Shown one piece after another: positions 46,283 to 55,333 of a DNA stretch of 64,000 nucleotides (position 1 is its first letter; each line of letters starts with the position of its first letter). A model generated the notes under the pieces. It did no database searches. It was not told where the DNA came from and saw nothing but the letters and a program-made list of their open reading frames with translations. The position numbers were made by a program, and so were the translations under genes. The stretch comes from Actinomyces marmotae. Lineage in GTDB: Bacteria > Actinomycetota > Actinomycetes > Actinomycetales > Actinomycetaceae. Location: contig NZ_CP053642.1 in assembly GCF_013177295.1 (NCBI RefSeq), positions 124,001 to 188,000 on the forward strand, given 5' to 3'.

Positions 46283-47176
46283 CTAAGAGTGGGAGGCGCC
46301 CTGCTCGCCCGCCCTTGCCGCGAGGCCGCGCCTGGGCGCGGTGACCCCCAGCACGACCAGGAACACCAGTGCGTCCACCACCGCCATGGTCGATGACGTC
46401 GCCAGGTCCCAGCGCAGCGCCACCCAGAAGCCGAGCAGCGCGGAGGCCGCCGCGATCCCCAGGCTCATCAGGATCGCCCCGAATAGGGAGCGCGACACGA
46501 GCAGGGCGGTCGCAGGGGGGATCGTCATCAGCGCCACGACGAGGATCGCGCCCGCGGCGTCGAAGGCGACGACGACGGTGATCGCCACCAGCGTCATCAG
46601 GCCCAGGTCGGTGCGCCGCACCGGCAGGCCCAGGGTCCGGGCCGACACGGGGTCGAAGGTGGAGATCTTGAGAGTGGGGTAGCACAGGGCGATATAGGCC
46701 GCTGTGATCGCGAAGACGGCGGCCAGGCGCCACATCATCCGCGGGCCCAGGTCGATGCTGCCATTGGCCACGAGGATGTGCTCGGGAGTCAGGGCCATGA
46801 GGTTGAGGTCCCCGGTCAGGACGGTGTCCTCGCTGATGTGCACCTGGGAGAGAGTGGTGGACAGCAGCAGCACGCCGATGGCGAAGAGGGCGGGGAAGAT
46901 CAGGCCCTGGTCGGCGTCCCCGGTCACCAGCCCGGAGGCGCGCAGTCGCTCGGCGCCCAGCACCACGACCAGTCCCATGAGGGAGGCCGCCACCACCATG
47001 AGCGGGGATCGCGTGGAGCCGGAGATGATCGCGCCGACGACGATGCCGGGCAGCACGGCGTGGGACATGGCCTCCACGAGCATCGACTGGCGGCGCAGCA
47101 CGAGGAGAGTGCCAGGAAGAGCGCAGGTGAGCGCCGTGGTGACGGCCAGGACGGCGACGGAGACGATGAAGGGCAT
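46283..47176 (-). CDS. metal ABC transporter permease (TroD-like)
   Basis: ABC-3 family permease of 297 residues with about eight transmembrane helices. The family motif reads SHAVLPGIVVGAIISG, and the coupling region is YPTLKISTFDPVSARTLGLPV. ATG 47176 overlaps the stop of the preceding permease (TGATG). Two different permeases, an ATPase and a binding protein give the troABCD layout for manganese or zinc import. Confidence 0.9.
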   Translation of the reverse strand: MPFIVSVAVLAVTTALTCALPGTLLVLRRQSMLVEAMSHAVLPGIVVGAIISGSTRSPLMVVAASLMGLVVVLGAERLRASGLVTGDADQGLIFPALFAIGVLLLSTTLSQVHISEDTVLTGDLNLMALTPEHILVANGSIDLGPRMMWRLAAVFAITAAYIALCYPTLKISTFDPVSARTLGLPVRRTDLGLMTLVAITVVVAFDAAGAILVVALMTIPPATALLVSRSLFGAILMSLGIAAASALLGFWVALRWDLATSSTMAVVDALVFLVVLGVTAPRRGLAARAGEQGASHS

Positions 47177-48294
47177 CAGCGCGCCCCCGCCGGCATCGTC
47201 GGGGCGCTCGCGACCGGTCCCGGAGCCCCGACCGGGACGGCGGGGCTTGCCTCAGCGGAGCCGGCCTCAGCGGGGCCGGGCCCTTCGATCCGATGGGCCT
47301 CGGCGGTGATCCGGGCCAGCAGCTCACGGCGCTGCGCGCGCAGGCGGGCCCGACGACGCAGGATCGAGCGCTCCGGCGCACCCAGTAGGGAGGCGATGAG
47401 GAAGACCGACAGGACCAGGACAACCACCGGCCCGGTCGGCACGCGGCCGAGATTGACCGCCAGCACCGATCCGATCGCCCCGGAGGCCCCACCGATCAAT
47501 CCGGACAGCCCCACCATCGACCACAGGTGGTGCGTCCACTGGCGCGCGGCCGCCGCCGGCATGATCGCGAAGGCCACCATGAGGATGAGCCCGACGGCCT
47601 TGATGCCGATGACGATCGCGACGGTGGCGGTGCCCAGCAGCAGCGGGGAGAGGAGCCGCGGGGAGAAGCCCATCGCCCGGCAGGCGATGGGGTCGAAGGT
47701 GAGCAGTGCCAGCTCTTTCCAGCACGCCGCCACCACGATGAGCGAGGCCGCGCCGAAGGCCACGATGGTGACCAGGTCCGCCCGGGTGAGGGTGGCGGCG
47801 TTGCCGAACATGTAGGAGGTGATCCCGCCCCGCTCGGGCAGGGAGGAGTGGACGATGATCCGCATGAGCACGATCCCGCCGCCGTAGAACAGCGCCAGGC
47901 AGATCGTCATCGCGGCATCGAGCCCCACGGGCGAGCGCGCCGCGATCCAGTTGGCGAGCAGCACTGCGCAGGTGGAGGCGATGATCGAGCCGATGGTCAG
48001 CACGAGCATGGAGCGCCCCCCGATGCCCAGGACGGCGGTGGCGATGATGAAGGAGCCCGCCACGCCCAGGGTGGCGGCGTGCCCGATGATGTCGGAGACG
48101 AGAGACTGCTTGTGCAGGTACAGGAACGCGCCGAGCACCCCCGCGGTCAGGCCCACGATCGAGGTTCCCAGCAGCATCATGCGGAAGGTGTAGGAGGCCA
48201 GGAGCGCTCCGGGCCCGACGATGCCGGGAAGCAGCGCGCCGGCCTCGGCCAGGGGCGCCGTCGGCAGTGCGGTCAGGGCGAGGACGGCGCTCAT
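47176..48294 (-). CDS. metal ABC transporter permease (TroC-like)
   Basis: ABC-3 family permease of about 372 residues. Motifs include DIIGHAATLGVAGSFII and a coupling loop ACWKELALLTFDPIACRAMG. The C-terminal 70 residues are a charged, then Ala/Pro-rich cytoplasmic tail beyond the family core. ATG 48294 overlaps the ATPase stop (TGATG); a GTG one codon earlier is possible. Confidence 0.9.
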   Translation of the reverse strand: MSAVLALTALPTAPLAEAGALLPGIVGPGALLASYTFRMMLLGTSIVGLTAGVLGAFLYLHKQSLVSDIIGHAATLGVAGSFIIATAVLGIGGRSMLVLTIGSIIASTCAVLLANWIAARSPVGLDAAMTICLALFYGGGIVLMRIIVHSSLPERGGITSYMFGNAATLTRADLVTIVAFGAASLIVVAACWKELALLTFDPIACRAMGFSPRLLSPLLLGTATVAIVIGIKAVGLILMVAFAIMPAAAARQWTHHLWSMVGLSGLIGGASGAIGSVLAVNLGRVPTGPVVVLVLSVFLIASLLGAPERSILRRRARLRAQRRELLARITAEAHRIEGPGPAEAGSAEASPAVPVGAPGPVASAPTMPAGAR

Positions 48295-49049
48295 CACTGC
48301 CGCCCTTCGCCCATGAGGGCTTCATCGGTCAGCCCGTAGGCGCGGTGCAGCGTGGTCTGGGTGAAGGCCTGCTCGAGGGGCCCCGCGGCCACGAGCAGGC
48401 CGTCGGACAGGAGGATCGCGTGGGTGCAGAAGCGCCTCACCGTCGACAGGTCGTGATGGACGACGACGATCGTGCGCCCCTCGTCCCGCAGTGAGCGCAG
48501 GACCCCCATGATGGCCTGCTCGGAGGCGACGTCGACTCCCGCGAAGGGCTCGTCCAGCAGGTAGAGGTCGGGCTCCTGGGCCAGGGTGCGGGCCATGAAG
48601 ACGCGCTGCTTCTGGCCGCCGGAGAGCTGGGAGATCTGACGGTCCGCGAGGTCGGGGATGCCGACCCTCTCCAGGGCCTCCAGTGCCGTGGCCCGCTCGG
48701 AGGCCCCCGGGCGGCGCCACCAGCCGAGCCTGGCGTAGGTGCCCATGGTGACGACGTCGCGCACCGTGGTGGGGAAGTCCCAGTCGACCTCCGCGGTCTG
48801 GGGCATGTAGGCCACCCGGCTGCGGGACCGGGACAGTTCCTCGCCGAAGAAGCGTACGGAGCCGGCCAGGGAGGGGATGAGGCCCATGGCGGCCTTGAGG
48901 AGGGTGGATTTTCCCGCGCCGTTGGGGCCGAGCACGGCGGTGACGGCGCCAGCGGGGATCGTCAGGCTCACGTCCTTGACGACCGGGCGGGCGTGGTAGG
49001 CCACCGAGAGGTGCTCGACGGCGCAGGGAGGGTGCGGATCGTGCGTCAC
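48294..49049 (-). CDS. metal ABC transporter ATP-binding protein
   Basis: ATPase of 251 residues. Walker A GPNGAGKST (about 41-49), signature LSGGQKQR, Walker B LYLLDEPFAGVD and the switch histidine in VVVHHDLS. It powers the two downstream permeases. The start, ATG 49049, is 55 nt after the binding-protein stop. Confidence 0.93.
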   Translation of the reverse strand: MTHDPHPPCAVEHLSVAYHARPVVKDVSLTIPAGAVTAVLGPNGAGKSTLLKAAMGLIPSLAGSVRFFGEELSRSRSRVAYMPQTAEVDWDFPTTVRDVVTMGTYARLGWWRRPGASERATALEALERVGIPDLADRQISQLSGGQKQRVFMARTLAQEPDLYLLDEPFAGVDVASEQAIMGVLRSLRDEGRTIVVVHHDLSTVRRFCTHAILLSDGLLVAAGPLEQAFTQTTLHRAYGLTDEALMGEGRQ

Positions 49050-49104
49050 AGGCGTTCCTCGTCAGCGGGGCCCGCCACGGCGGCCCCCGGCCTCGGGTGG
49101 GCGC

Positions 49105-50058
49105 TCAGGCGGCAGTGCCGGCCAGTGCGGAGGAGATGGTCTCGGCGTTGTAGGCGAATACCCCCAGGTAGGTGTCCACTGGGGCGGACTCGCCGAGGGA
49201 GTCGGCGTACAGGGGCTTGTCGGAGACCTCGACGCTCCCGCCCTTGGCGGCCACCGCCTCCTTGACGTGGGTGATCGCCTCGGGGTTCTTTAGGTTGTCC
49301 TGGAAGATGACTTTGATCTTCTTGTCGGCGATGAGGGTGGCGAGCTCCTCGATGTCGGTGGCGCTCAACTCGGACTCGGAGGAGACGAAGTCGGTGGCGT
49401 GGATCTCGATGCCGTAGGTCTTGCCGAGGTAGTTGAAGGCGTCGTGGCCGGTAATCAGGACGCGGTTCTCCGGGGGGATCGCGTCGAAGAGCTTCTTGGC
49501 GGCCTCCTTGGCCTCGTCGATCTTCTTGTTGTAGGTCTCGGCGTTGGCCTTGTAGGTCTCGGCGTTGGCCGAGTCGATCTCGGCGATCTTGCGCGCGCAG
49601 GCGGTCACCACGTGCTTCCAGTTGTCGGGGGAGTTCCACACGTGGGGGTCGTGGCCCTCGACGACGCCGTCCTCCTCCCAGGGCAGCAGCATGTCCTCGG
49701 GGATCGACTCGGCGGCGGGCACCTGCTTGGCGCCGAGCCCATCGAGCTGGTCCAGCATCTTGTGCTCCATGTCGTGGCTGGTCCACAGGACGACGTCGGC
49801 GCTCTCGATGGCCTGGGTGTCCTTGGTGGTCAACTCCTGGGTGTGGGGGTCGCCCCCGGGGCCGACGAGCACGGTGATGGTGGCGTCGGGGGCGATGTTC
49901 CTGGCGGCGTCGCCCAGGTAGCCGGTGGTTGCCACGATGCTCAGGGACTTCCCCGCGCCGGAGCCGCCGTCCTTCTTCTTATCGGTGGCGCAGGCGGACA
50001 GGGTGCCCGCTGAGAGGGCGGCCAGGGAGATGATGGCGCTGCGGCGGGTGAGACGCAT
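49105..50058 (-). CDS. metal-binding lipoprotein (TroA/MntA family)
   Basis: Extracellular solute-binding lipoprotein of 317 residues. Twin-arginine-like start MRLTRRSAIISLAALSAGTLSAC with lipobox LSAC (C23). Candidate metal ligands are the histidines in GGDPHTQEL, HDPHVWNS and TGHDAFNYLG plus the aspartate in KPLYADSLG. His at the third site fits TroA/ZnuA-like proteins rather than strict Mn-binding PsaA, which uses Glu. It is the first gene of the transporter operon, after an AT-rich operator-like region. Confidence 0.9.
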   Translation of the reverse strand: MRLTRRSAIISLAALSAGTLSACATDKKKDGGSGAGKSLSIVATTGYLGDAARNIAPDATITVLVGPGGDPHTQELTTKDTQAIESADVVLWTSHDMEHKMLDQLDGLGAKQVPAAESIPEDMLLPWEEDGVVEGHDPHVWNSPDNWKHVVTACARKIAEIDSANAETYKANAETYNKKIDEAKEAAKKLFDAIPPENRVLITGHDAFNYLGKTYGIEIHATDFVSSESELSATDIEELATLIADKKIKVIFQDNLKNPEAITHVKEAVAAKGGSVEVSDKPLYADSLGESAPVDTYLGVFAYNAETISSALAGTAA

Positions 50059-50084
50059 GGCTCCTCCGGGGAGATTAGGGGTGT

Positions 50085-50103
50085 GATAAGGCGTGCCTAA
50101 TTA
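50085..50103 (-). promoter_or_regulatory. DtxR/MntR-like operator candidate
   Basis: GATAAGGCGTGCCTAATTA, read on the minus strand as TAATTAGGCACGCCTTATC, has AGGC/GCCT arms inside an AT-rich frame. It lies 27 nt upstream of the metal-binding lipoprotein start. It resembles TTAGGC...-type boxes of DtxR-family metal repressors. TAATTA within it may serve as the -10 box. Confidence 0.45.
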
Positions 50104-50181
50104 CTTTAAAGAATGGTAAGCGTTAGTGGCAAGCCCGGTGGCGATCATTCTCACCGGCGCGTTGATGACCGGGCCTAGGGC

Positions 50182-50961
50182 TCAGCGCGGGCGGGACATC
50201 GCCACCGCGCGGGCCCTGTCCGCCCAGGCGCCGTCGAGGCCGGGGTGCGCCACGTCCTCGCCGACCCACTCCAGGCCGGCGGCCCGCACGGCCCGCTCCA
50301 GGAGCCAGTCGGCCACGGCCGGGTTCTTCGGCAGCAGCGAGCCGTGCAGATAGGTGCCGATGACGTGGTGGGCCAGCGCCCCCTCGGTGCCGTCCTGGCC
50401 GTTGTTGCCATCGCCCGAGCGCACTCGGCCGAAAGGAGCCTGGCCGGGGGCCAGGGTGGTCAGGCCGGAGTGGTTCTCGTAGCCGACAATGTCGCCGAAG
50501 ATCTCGCTGGTGGTGGTGATGTTGCCGATCAGGCGCCCGTGACCGGCGACGGTCTCGGCGTCGAACACGGAGATGCCGGGGATCTCGCTGCCCTGCGCGG
50601 TCAGGAAGCGGTGGCCGAAGAGCTGGTAGAGGCCGCAGATGACGAGCATGGGCACTCCGTCCGCGGCCCAGGCGCGCAACTCGGCCGAGCGCGCCTGGAG
50701 ATCCGCGGTGATGCGCTCCTGGCCGGAGTCCTGGCCGCCGCCGCCCACCACGAGGTGGACGCCGTCGGGCAGCTCGTCGCCGGGGTCGTAGGAGAGGACC
50801 TCGACGTCGTAGCCGCGCCACTGGGCCCTGCGGGCCAGCACGAGGGTGTTGCCCCAGTCCCCGTAGATGTTCATGTCCCGGGGGTAGAGTTGCAGGACGC
50901 GCAGGGCGCCGGCGCTCGCGCCGCCCGCCTCCCCGGAGTGCTCGTAGAGTTGGGCGCTCAC
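50182..50961 (-). CDS. gatD: lipid II isoglutaminyl synthase, glutaminase subunit
   Basis: Class I glutamine amidotransferase of 259 residues that supplies ammonia to MurT for amidating D-Glu in the peptidoglycan stem. Nucleophile C109 lies in MLVICGLYQLFGH, with the histidine in GTYLHGSLLPKNP. GTG 50961 overlaps the murT stop (GTGA). murT-gatD is the conserved order. Confidence 0.92.
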   Translation of the reverse strand: MSAQLYEHSGEAGGASAGALRVLQLYPRDMNIYGDWGNTLVLARRAQWRGYDVEVLSYDPGDELPDGVHLVVGGGGQDSGQERITADLQARSAELRAWAADGVPMLVICGLYQLFGHRFLTAQGSEIPGISVFDAETVAGHGRLIGNITTTSEIFGDIVGYENHSGLTTLAPGQAPFGRVRSGDGNNGQDGTEGALAHHVIGTYLHGSLLPKNPAVADWLLERAVRAAGLEWVGEDVAHPGLDGAWADRARAVAMSRPR

Positions 50962-52286
50962 TTCATGACCTCCTCGACCTCGGTCAGTTCGCCCAGGCGG
51001 GCGCGCAGCGCGAGCATCGCCGTGTAGGTGGTGAAGACGCGCATGGGCCGGCCCGTGCGGCGCGAGTCCTCCCGCAGGGCGTCCAGGGCCCGGCCCAGGT
51101 CCGGCTCCACGGCCCCCACATCCACCTCGTCGTAGCGCAGTCGCAGGGCCATGTCCCAGGCGCGCGTGCCCGTGACCACGGCCACGCCCGCCTGCCTCAG
51201 GCCGGAGAAGTCCACGTCCCACAGCCAGGACATGTCCCGGCCGTCGGCGTACTCATCGTTGACCGCCACCATCACCGACTCGGGGCCGGGCGCCGTGGCC
51301 GCGGTGAGCAGGCCCATGCGGAAGCCCGCCGGGTTCTTCACCAGGGAGAGTTGGACCTCCCGGCCGTCGAGGCTGAGGACCTCACCGCGGCCGAAGGCGG
51401 CCCGCACTCGCCCGAGCGAGCTCAGCAGGCCCGGTAGGGCGGCGTCGGCGCGATCCCCCAGGGCCTCAAGGGCGACGGCCAGGGCGGCGCAGGCGTTGAG
51501 CTGGTTGTGGATGCCGGGGATCGTGAAGCGCACCTCGTGGGCGGCCCCGTCCACGCGGACGGTGGCGTCCTGGCCGCTCAGTGACTCCAGGACCACGCGG
51601 GGGCTCACATGGCGGGCGGCGGTGGCGTCGGCGGCGCCGGCGCGCAGCTCGTCGTCGGACAGGAACAGGGAGCGCAGCCCGGGGCCGGCGCCGAAGGCGG
51701 ACACGGGGGCGGCCAGGCCCTCGGTGAAGGCGGGCGCGCCCAGGCGCGGGTCGTCGGCGTTGGTGACGACGGCGCCCGTGGTGGCCAGGGCGACCTTGCG
51801 CAGCAGGGAGGCGGTGTAGTCAATCTCCCCGAAGCGGTCGAGCTGGTCGCGCATGACATTGAGCAGCAGGCAGGCGCGCGGTTTGACGAGCTGGACGAAG
51901 CGGACGGCGTGGGCCTCATCGAGCTCGAGCACGGCCACATCGGCGCGCAGGCGGCCGACGGCGTCGACGTCGTGGAGGAGGGAGGCGAGCACCCCGCGCA
52001 CGAAGTTCGAGCCGGTGCGGTTCGTGACGACCCTCATCCCCTGCTCGGCGAGCAGCTGGACGACCATCTTTGTCGTCGTCGTCTTGCCGTTGGTCCCGGT
52101 CACGACGACGACGCCCATGGGCAACTGGCCGAGCGCGCGGGCGAGGAAGCCGGGATCGGCCTTCTCCATGACGAGCCCGGGGAAGGCCGTTCCGCCGCTA
52201 CCGCCACCGCGCAGGCGGGCGGCGACGCGGGCCGCGCGGCCCAGGGCGACCGTCAGGCCGGAGCGCGGGGATGCTGAAGAGGTCAT
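50958..52286 (-). CDS. murT: lipid II isoglutaminyl synthase, MurT subunit
   Basis: Mur-ligase-like ATPase of 442 residues. ATP loop GTNGKTTTTK at 64-73, then NRTGSNFVRGV, LELDEAHAVRF and the central-domain histidine in IPGIHNQLNA. It works with GatD to amidate lipid II. In MurT of Staphylococcus and pneumococcus a Cys4 zinc ribbon sits in the middle domain. Here the corresponding stretch (SLFLSDDELRAGAADATAARHVSP) has no cysteines. ATG 52286. Confidence 0.93.
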   Translation of the reverse strand: MTSSASPRSGLTVALGRAARVAARLRGGGSGGTAFPGLVMEKADPGFLARALGQLPMGVVVVTGTNGKTTTTKMVVQLLAEQGMRVVTNRTGSNFVRGVLASLLHDVDAVGRLRADVAVLELDEAHAVRFVQLVKPRACLLLNVMRDQLDRFGEIDYTASLLRKVALATTGAVVTNADDPRLGAPAFTEGLAAPVSAFGAGPGLRSLFLSDDELRAGAADATAARHVSPRVVLESLSGQDATVRVDGAAHEVRFTIPGIHNQLNACAALAVALEALGDRADAALPGLLSSLGRVRAAFGRGEVLSLDGREVQLSLVKNPAGFRMGLLTAATAPGPESVMVAVNDEYADGRDMSWLWDVDFSGLRQAGVAVVTGTRAWDMALRLRYDEVDVGAVEPDLGRALDALREDSRRTGRPMRVFTTYTAMLALRARLGELTEVEEVMK

Positions 52287-52336
52287 GAGCGCGAGTCTAT
52301 CCAGCGCCCGGAGCCGCGGCGGACCGTTCCCCCGGC

Positions 52337-53965
52337 TCAGGGGTGAGGCGGGGCGATGACCGAGAGCGCCCCGGGAATGACCTCGATGTCGAGGGCTCGG
52401 GTGGTGCCGGCGATATCGCCGTCGAGCTCGAAGGGCACGGGCTCATTGGCGCGGATGGACACGCGCGACGCCTGCGCGAGCGTGAGCCCCGACGGGACCC
52501 GGCCCGCGAGCATCATCGCGCCCATGCGCGCCCAGTCGACGACCCGGTCCGGGCGGGCCAGCAGGAGGTCCACCCGGCCGTCGGTGGGGGTGGCGCGAGG
52601 GAGGATCGTCATGCCGCCGGTGATCGTGCCGACGTTGCCCAGCAGCGCCATGACCATGTCGTGCTCCTCGGGGGCGGCGCCGTCCAGGGCGATGGCGGCG
52701 CGGAAGGGCCGCGGGCTGGCGTGCTGCATCGCGGCGACGGCGTAGGCCCCGGCGCGGATGACCCTCTTGAGCTCGTCCTTCGTGTCCGCCATGATCTGGG
52801 CGTCCAGGCCCAGGCCCGCCATGACGGCGAAGATCTCCTCGCCGTCATCCCACGTGGCGCGCACGAGGTCGATGGTGGTGGGGCTGCCCGACAGGGCCAG
52901 GCGCAGGGCGGCGTCGGTGTCCAGGGGGATGAGGAGGTTGCGGGCGAGCAGGTTGCCGGTGCCCGAGGGGAGGAGCGCCATCGGCATGCCGGTGCCCGCC
53001 AGCTCCCCGGCCACCGCCCTCACCGTCCCGTCCCCGCCGGCCACGAGCACGAGATCCACCCCGTGCTCGAGCGCCTGGCGCGCCATCGCGCGGCCGGGGT
53101 CCTCCGGCGTCGTCTCCAGCCACTGGGTGGGCAGCCAGCCGGCGGCCAGGACCTCGGCCTCGATGCGGCGGCGCAGGAGGGACAGGTCGAAGAACTTCGT
53201 GGGGTTGTAGATGACGGCGGCGCGCTTGTCGACGCTGCGCGTGGGAAGGCCCAGGCGCGCCCAGGAGGACAGGATCGTGTCGACACCGCCCAGGGCAAGG
53301 CTCGTATTGGTGACCGCCGCCCCCCACAGGATCCCCCCGATCTGGTCGGAGGCGCTCGCTATCCCCATCGCCCACTGGCTGTAGCAGGAGGCGATGATGG
53401 CGGCGATGCCCGCCAGCCACCACACCGCCATGTCCGAGGTGGGCCGCCGGTGGGCGCGTGTGAGCACGAGCAGCATCGAGGAGGCGATGGTCACGGCCGC
53501 GATCTGGGCGTTCGGGTACGCGCCGCCCACGACGGACAGAGAGTCGAGCAGATGCGAGTGGGGTTGCTTGATACCCAGCGAGGTGGAGATGAGCCAGTGG
53601 ACCGGGATCCCGGCCGCGGCCATGAGGAGGGCCAGGGCCAGGCGGCGCATCCGCTCCTTGAAGGACCACAGCGCGAGGCCGACGATGGCCGCCGTGATGA
53701 GGGCGGGATGGGTCAGGAGCGCGTAGGCCTCGGCGATCTGGGCCCCCGCTGAGCGGGGAAGCAGGGGGGAGGACCGTGTGAAGGCCGTGTCGAGATGAGC
53801 CGTGCGGCCCGTGACCACCAGCAACGTCCAGATGGCGAAAGCGAGTATCAGCATGACGGCGAGCACGCGTTCCATCGCCCGCCCGGCGACCTCCCGGCGG
53901 GCGCGGGCGTCGGCTGACCGGGGGGCTTCCGGCGTCGCGGCGCGGGCGCTGCTCGTCGTGCTCAT
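52337..53965 (-). CDS. diacylglycerol/sphingosine kinase-like protein with a PAP2-like membrane domain
   Basis: Protein of 542 residues. Residues 30-235 have about five to six membrane helices arranged like a PAP2 phosphatase. But the PSGH motif is replaced by PNAQ (151-154), and the expected catalytic histidine in the last motif is absent (SQWAMGIASASDQIGG, 196-211). The C-terminal half is a DAGK catalytic domain: VIYNPTKF, GGDGT at 310-314 and LPSGTGNLLARNL. It likely phosphorylates a membrane lipid, with the PAP2 part serving as anchor. ATG 53965. Confidence 0.85.
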   Translation of the reverse strand: MSTTSSARAATPEAPRSADARARREVAGRAMERVLAVMLILAFAIWTLLVVTGRTAHLDTAFTRSSPLLPRSAGAQIAEAYALLTHPALITAAIVGLALWSFKERMRRLALALLMAAAGIPVHWLISTSLGIKQPHSHLLDSLSVVGGAYPNAQIAAVTIASSMLLVLTRAHRRPTSDMAVWWLAGIAAIIASCYSQWAMGIASASDQIGGILWGAAVTNTSLALGGVDTILSSWARLGLPTRSVDKRAAVIYNPTKFFDLSLLRRRIEAEVLAAGWLPTQWLETTPEDPGRAMARQALEHGVDLVLVAGGDGTVRAVAGELAGTGMPMALLPSGTGNLLARNLLIPLDTDAALRLALSGSPTTIDLVRATWDDGEEIFAVMAGLGLDAQIMADTKDELKRVIRAGAYAVAAMQHASPRPFRAAIALDGAAPEEHDMVMALLGNVGTITGGMTILPRATPTDGRVDLLLARPDRVVDWARMGAMMLAGRVPSGLTLAQASRVSIRANEPVPFELDGDIAGTTRALDIEVIPGALSVIAPPHP

Positions 53966-54050
53966 CGGGCTCCTTCCAAGGCAAGGCTAGCCCTCGCCCG
54001 GTGGCGCGCGCCGACGCCGACTGAGACCCGGCCCCAGCGCTCGGCGGACC

Positions 54051-54177
54051 GTGGGACTGGCGGGTGCGGGCGTCGGCCGTGGGACTGGCGGGTGTGGGCG
54101 TCGACTGTGGGGCCGGCGGGTGCGGGCGTCGACCGTGGGACTGGCGGGTGTGGGCGTCGACTGTGGGACCGGCGTCG
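54051..54177. repeat. 28-bp tandem repeat, about 4.5 copies
   Basis: Copies of GTGGGACTGGCGGGTGCGGG plus 8 nt (CGTCGRCY) begin at 54051, 54079, 54107, 54135 and 54163. Copies differ at only a few positions, so this is a minisatellite. Confidence 0.8.
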
Positions 54178-54254
54178 ACGCCATGAGACTCGACACTGGT
54201 GGGGCTGCCGATACTGGCGATTCTGCTGGCGTGGATGCTGCCGGGCTGTTGAGA

Positions 54255-54765
54255 GCACCGCTGGGCCGTCTGCGGCGTCGGTGGGCTGTCTGCGGCGTCA
54301 GTGGGCCGCTCGAAGCATCGCGGGGAGCGCTGCTTTGGGCGGCGCACCGCTGCCCTGGGCGGCCCACCGCTGCTCTGGACGCGCCCAGTACTGCCCTGAA
54401 GCCCAGCGCTGCTTTGCGGCCCGCCGTTGCTTTGGACGGGGCACCGCTGGGCCGTCTGCGGCGTCGGTGGGCTGTCTGCGGCGTCAGTGGGCCGCTCGAA
54501 GCATCGCGGGGAGCGCTGCTTTGGGCGGCGCACCGCCGCTCTGAACGGCCCACCGCTGCTCTGGAGGCGCCCAGTACTGCCCTGAAGCCCAGCGCTGCTT
54601 TGCGGCCCGCCGTTGCTTTGGACGGGGCACCGCTGGGCCGTCTGCGGCATCGGTGGGCTGTCTGCGGCGTCAGTGGGCCGCCCGAAGCATCGCGGGGAGC
54701 GCTGCTTTGGGCGGCGCACCGCTGCCCTGGACGGCCCACCGCCGCCCTGGACGCGCCCAGCGGGC
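54255..54765. repeat. 186-bp tandem repeat, about 2.7 copies
   Basis: Copies beginning GCACCGCTGGGCCGTCTGCG start at 54255, 54441 and 54627, exactly 186 bp apart, with few differences. Within each unit, degenerate blocks of about 20 bp (CCGCTGCYCTGGRCGGCCCA type) recur, showing earlier growth from a shorter repeat. Confidence 0.85.
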
Positions 54766-54990
54766 TCATGTGCTCACCGCCGACGATGGCGGCCCCGGCC
54801 TTTCCGTCGTCATCCCCTCCCGAGCGGTGCCGCAGAATCGCCGTCGAGGCCAGTGGGAGCGACCGGCAGGCCAACAGAAGCGGTGACGAGGCCGGGGGCG
54901 TCGATGAAACTGGAAGCACCGGCCCTGTCACCGCCCACTCTGCCCGCCTCAGCGGCCTGGAACCGGCCGAGCCCCCCGGGCTCCCAAGCA

Positions 54991-55026
54991 AAAACCCACG
55001 TCATGGAAGGACCGTGACGTGGGTTT
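54991..55026 (-). terminator. intrinsic terminator of tRNA-Pro
   Basis: AAACCCACGTCA and TGACGTGGGTTT form a 12-bp stem with an 11-nt loop, followed on the minus strand by TTTTT. It lies 84 nt after the tRNA-Pro 3' end. It is one of few canonical T-tract terminators in the window. Confidence 0.8.
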
Positions 55027-55109
55027 GAGTGTGAGGTCGATGGCCAGGAACTCGTCCGACGATCCCTTCAACCTTGGGGATCTCACGAACGGGCTCGCGG
55101 ATCTCCTCG

Positions 55110-55186
<77 letters not shown>

Positions 55187-55333
55187 TGTGTGTGCAGCGG
55201 CAACTATAGCCGGGCCGCCCGCGTCGAGGGAAATTACCTTCGGCCGCCCGTCCGGTGTCGTCCATCACGGGGAGGGCGCAGTCGGGGCCGCCCGCCCCTT
55301 GTCCGCGCCCGCGCCACGCGGTTGACTGACCCC

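Larger units (their letters stand above)
53966..55109. other. gene-free tandem-repeat region
   Basis: No gene is called here. Several long frames are open on both strands, but only because the repeats have periods that are multiples of three or because GC is high. They have no ribosome sites, and their translations repeat the same low-complexity blocks. The region contains a 28-bp array, a 186-bp array and a terminator for tRNA-Pro, and presumably the promoter of the lipid kinase gene. Confidence 0.6.

Noticed and set aside
52845..55028. Long repeat-containing frames on both strands over the 54-kb minisatellites
   Set aside because: Frames are open in both directions only because the main period is a multiple of three; no start with a ribosome site, and the translation is low-complexity.
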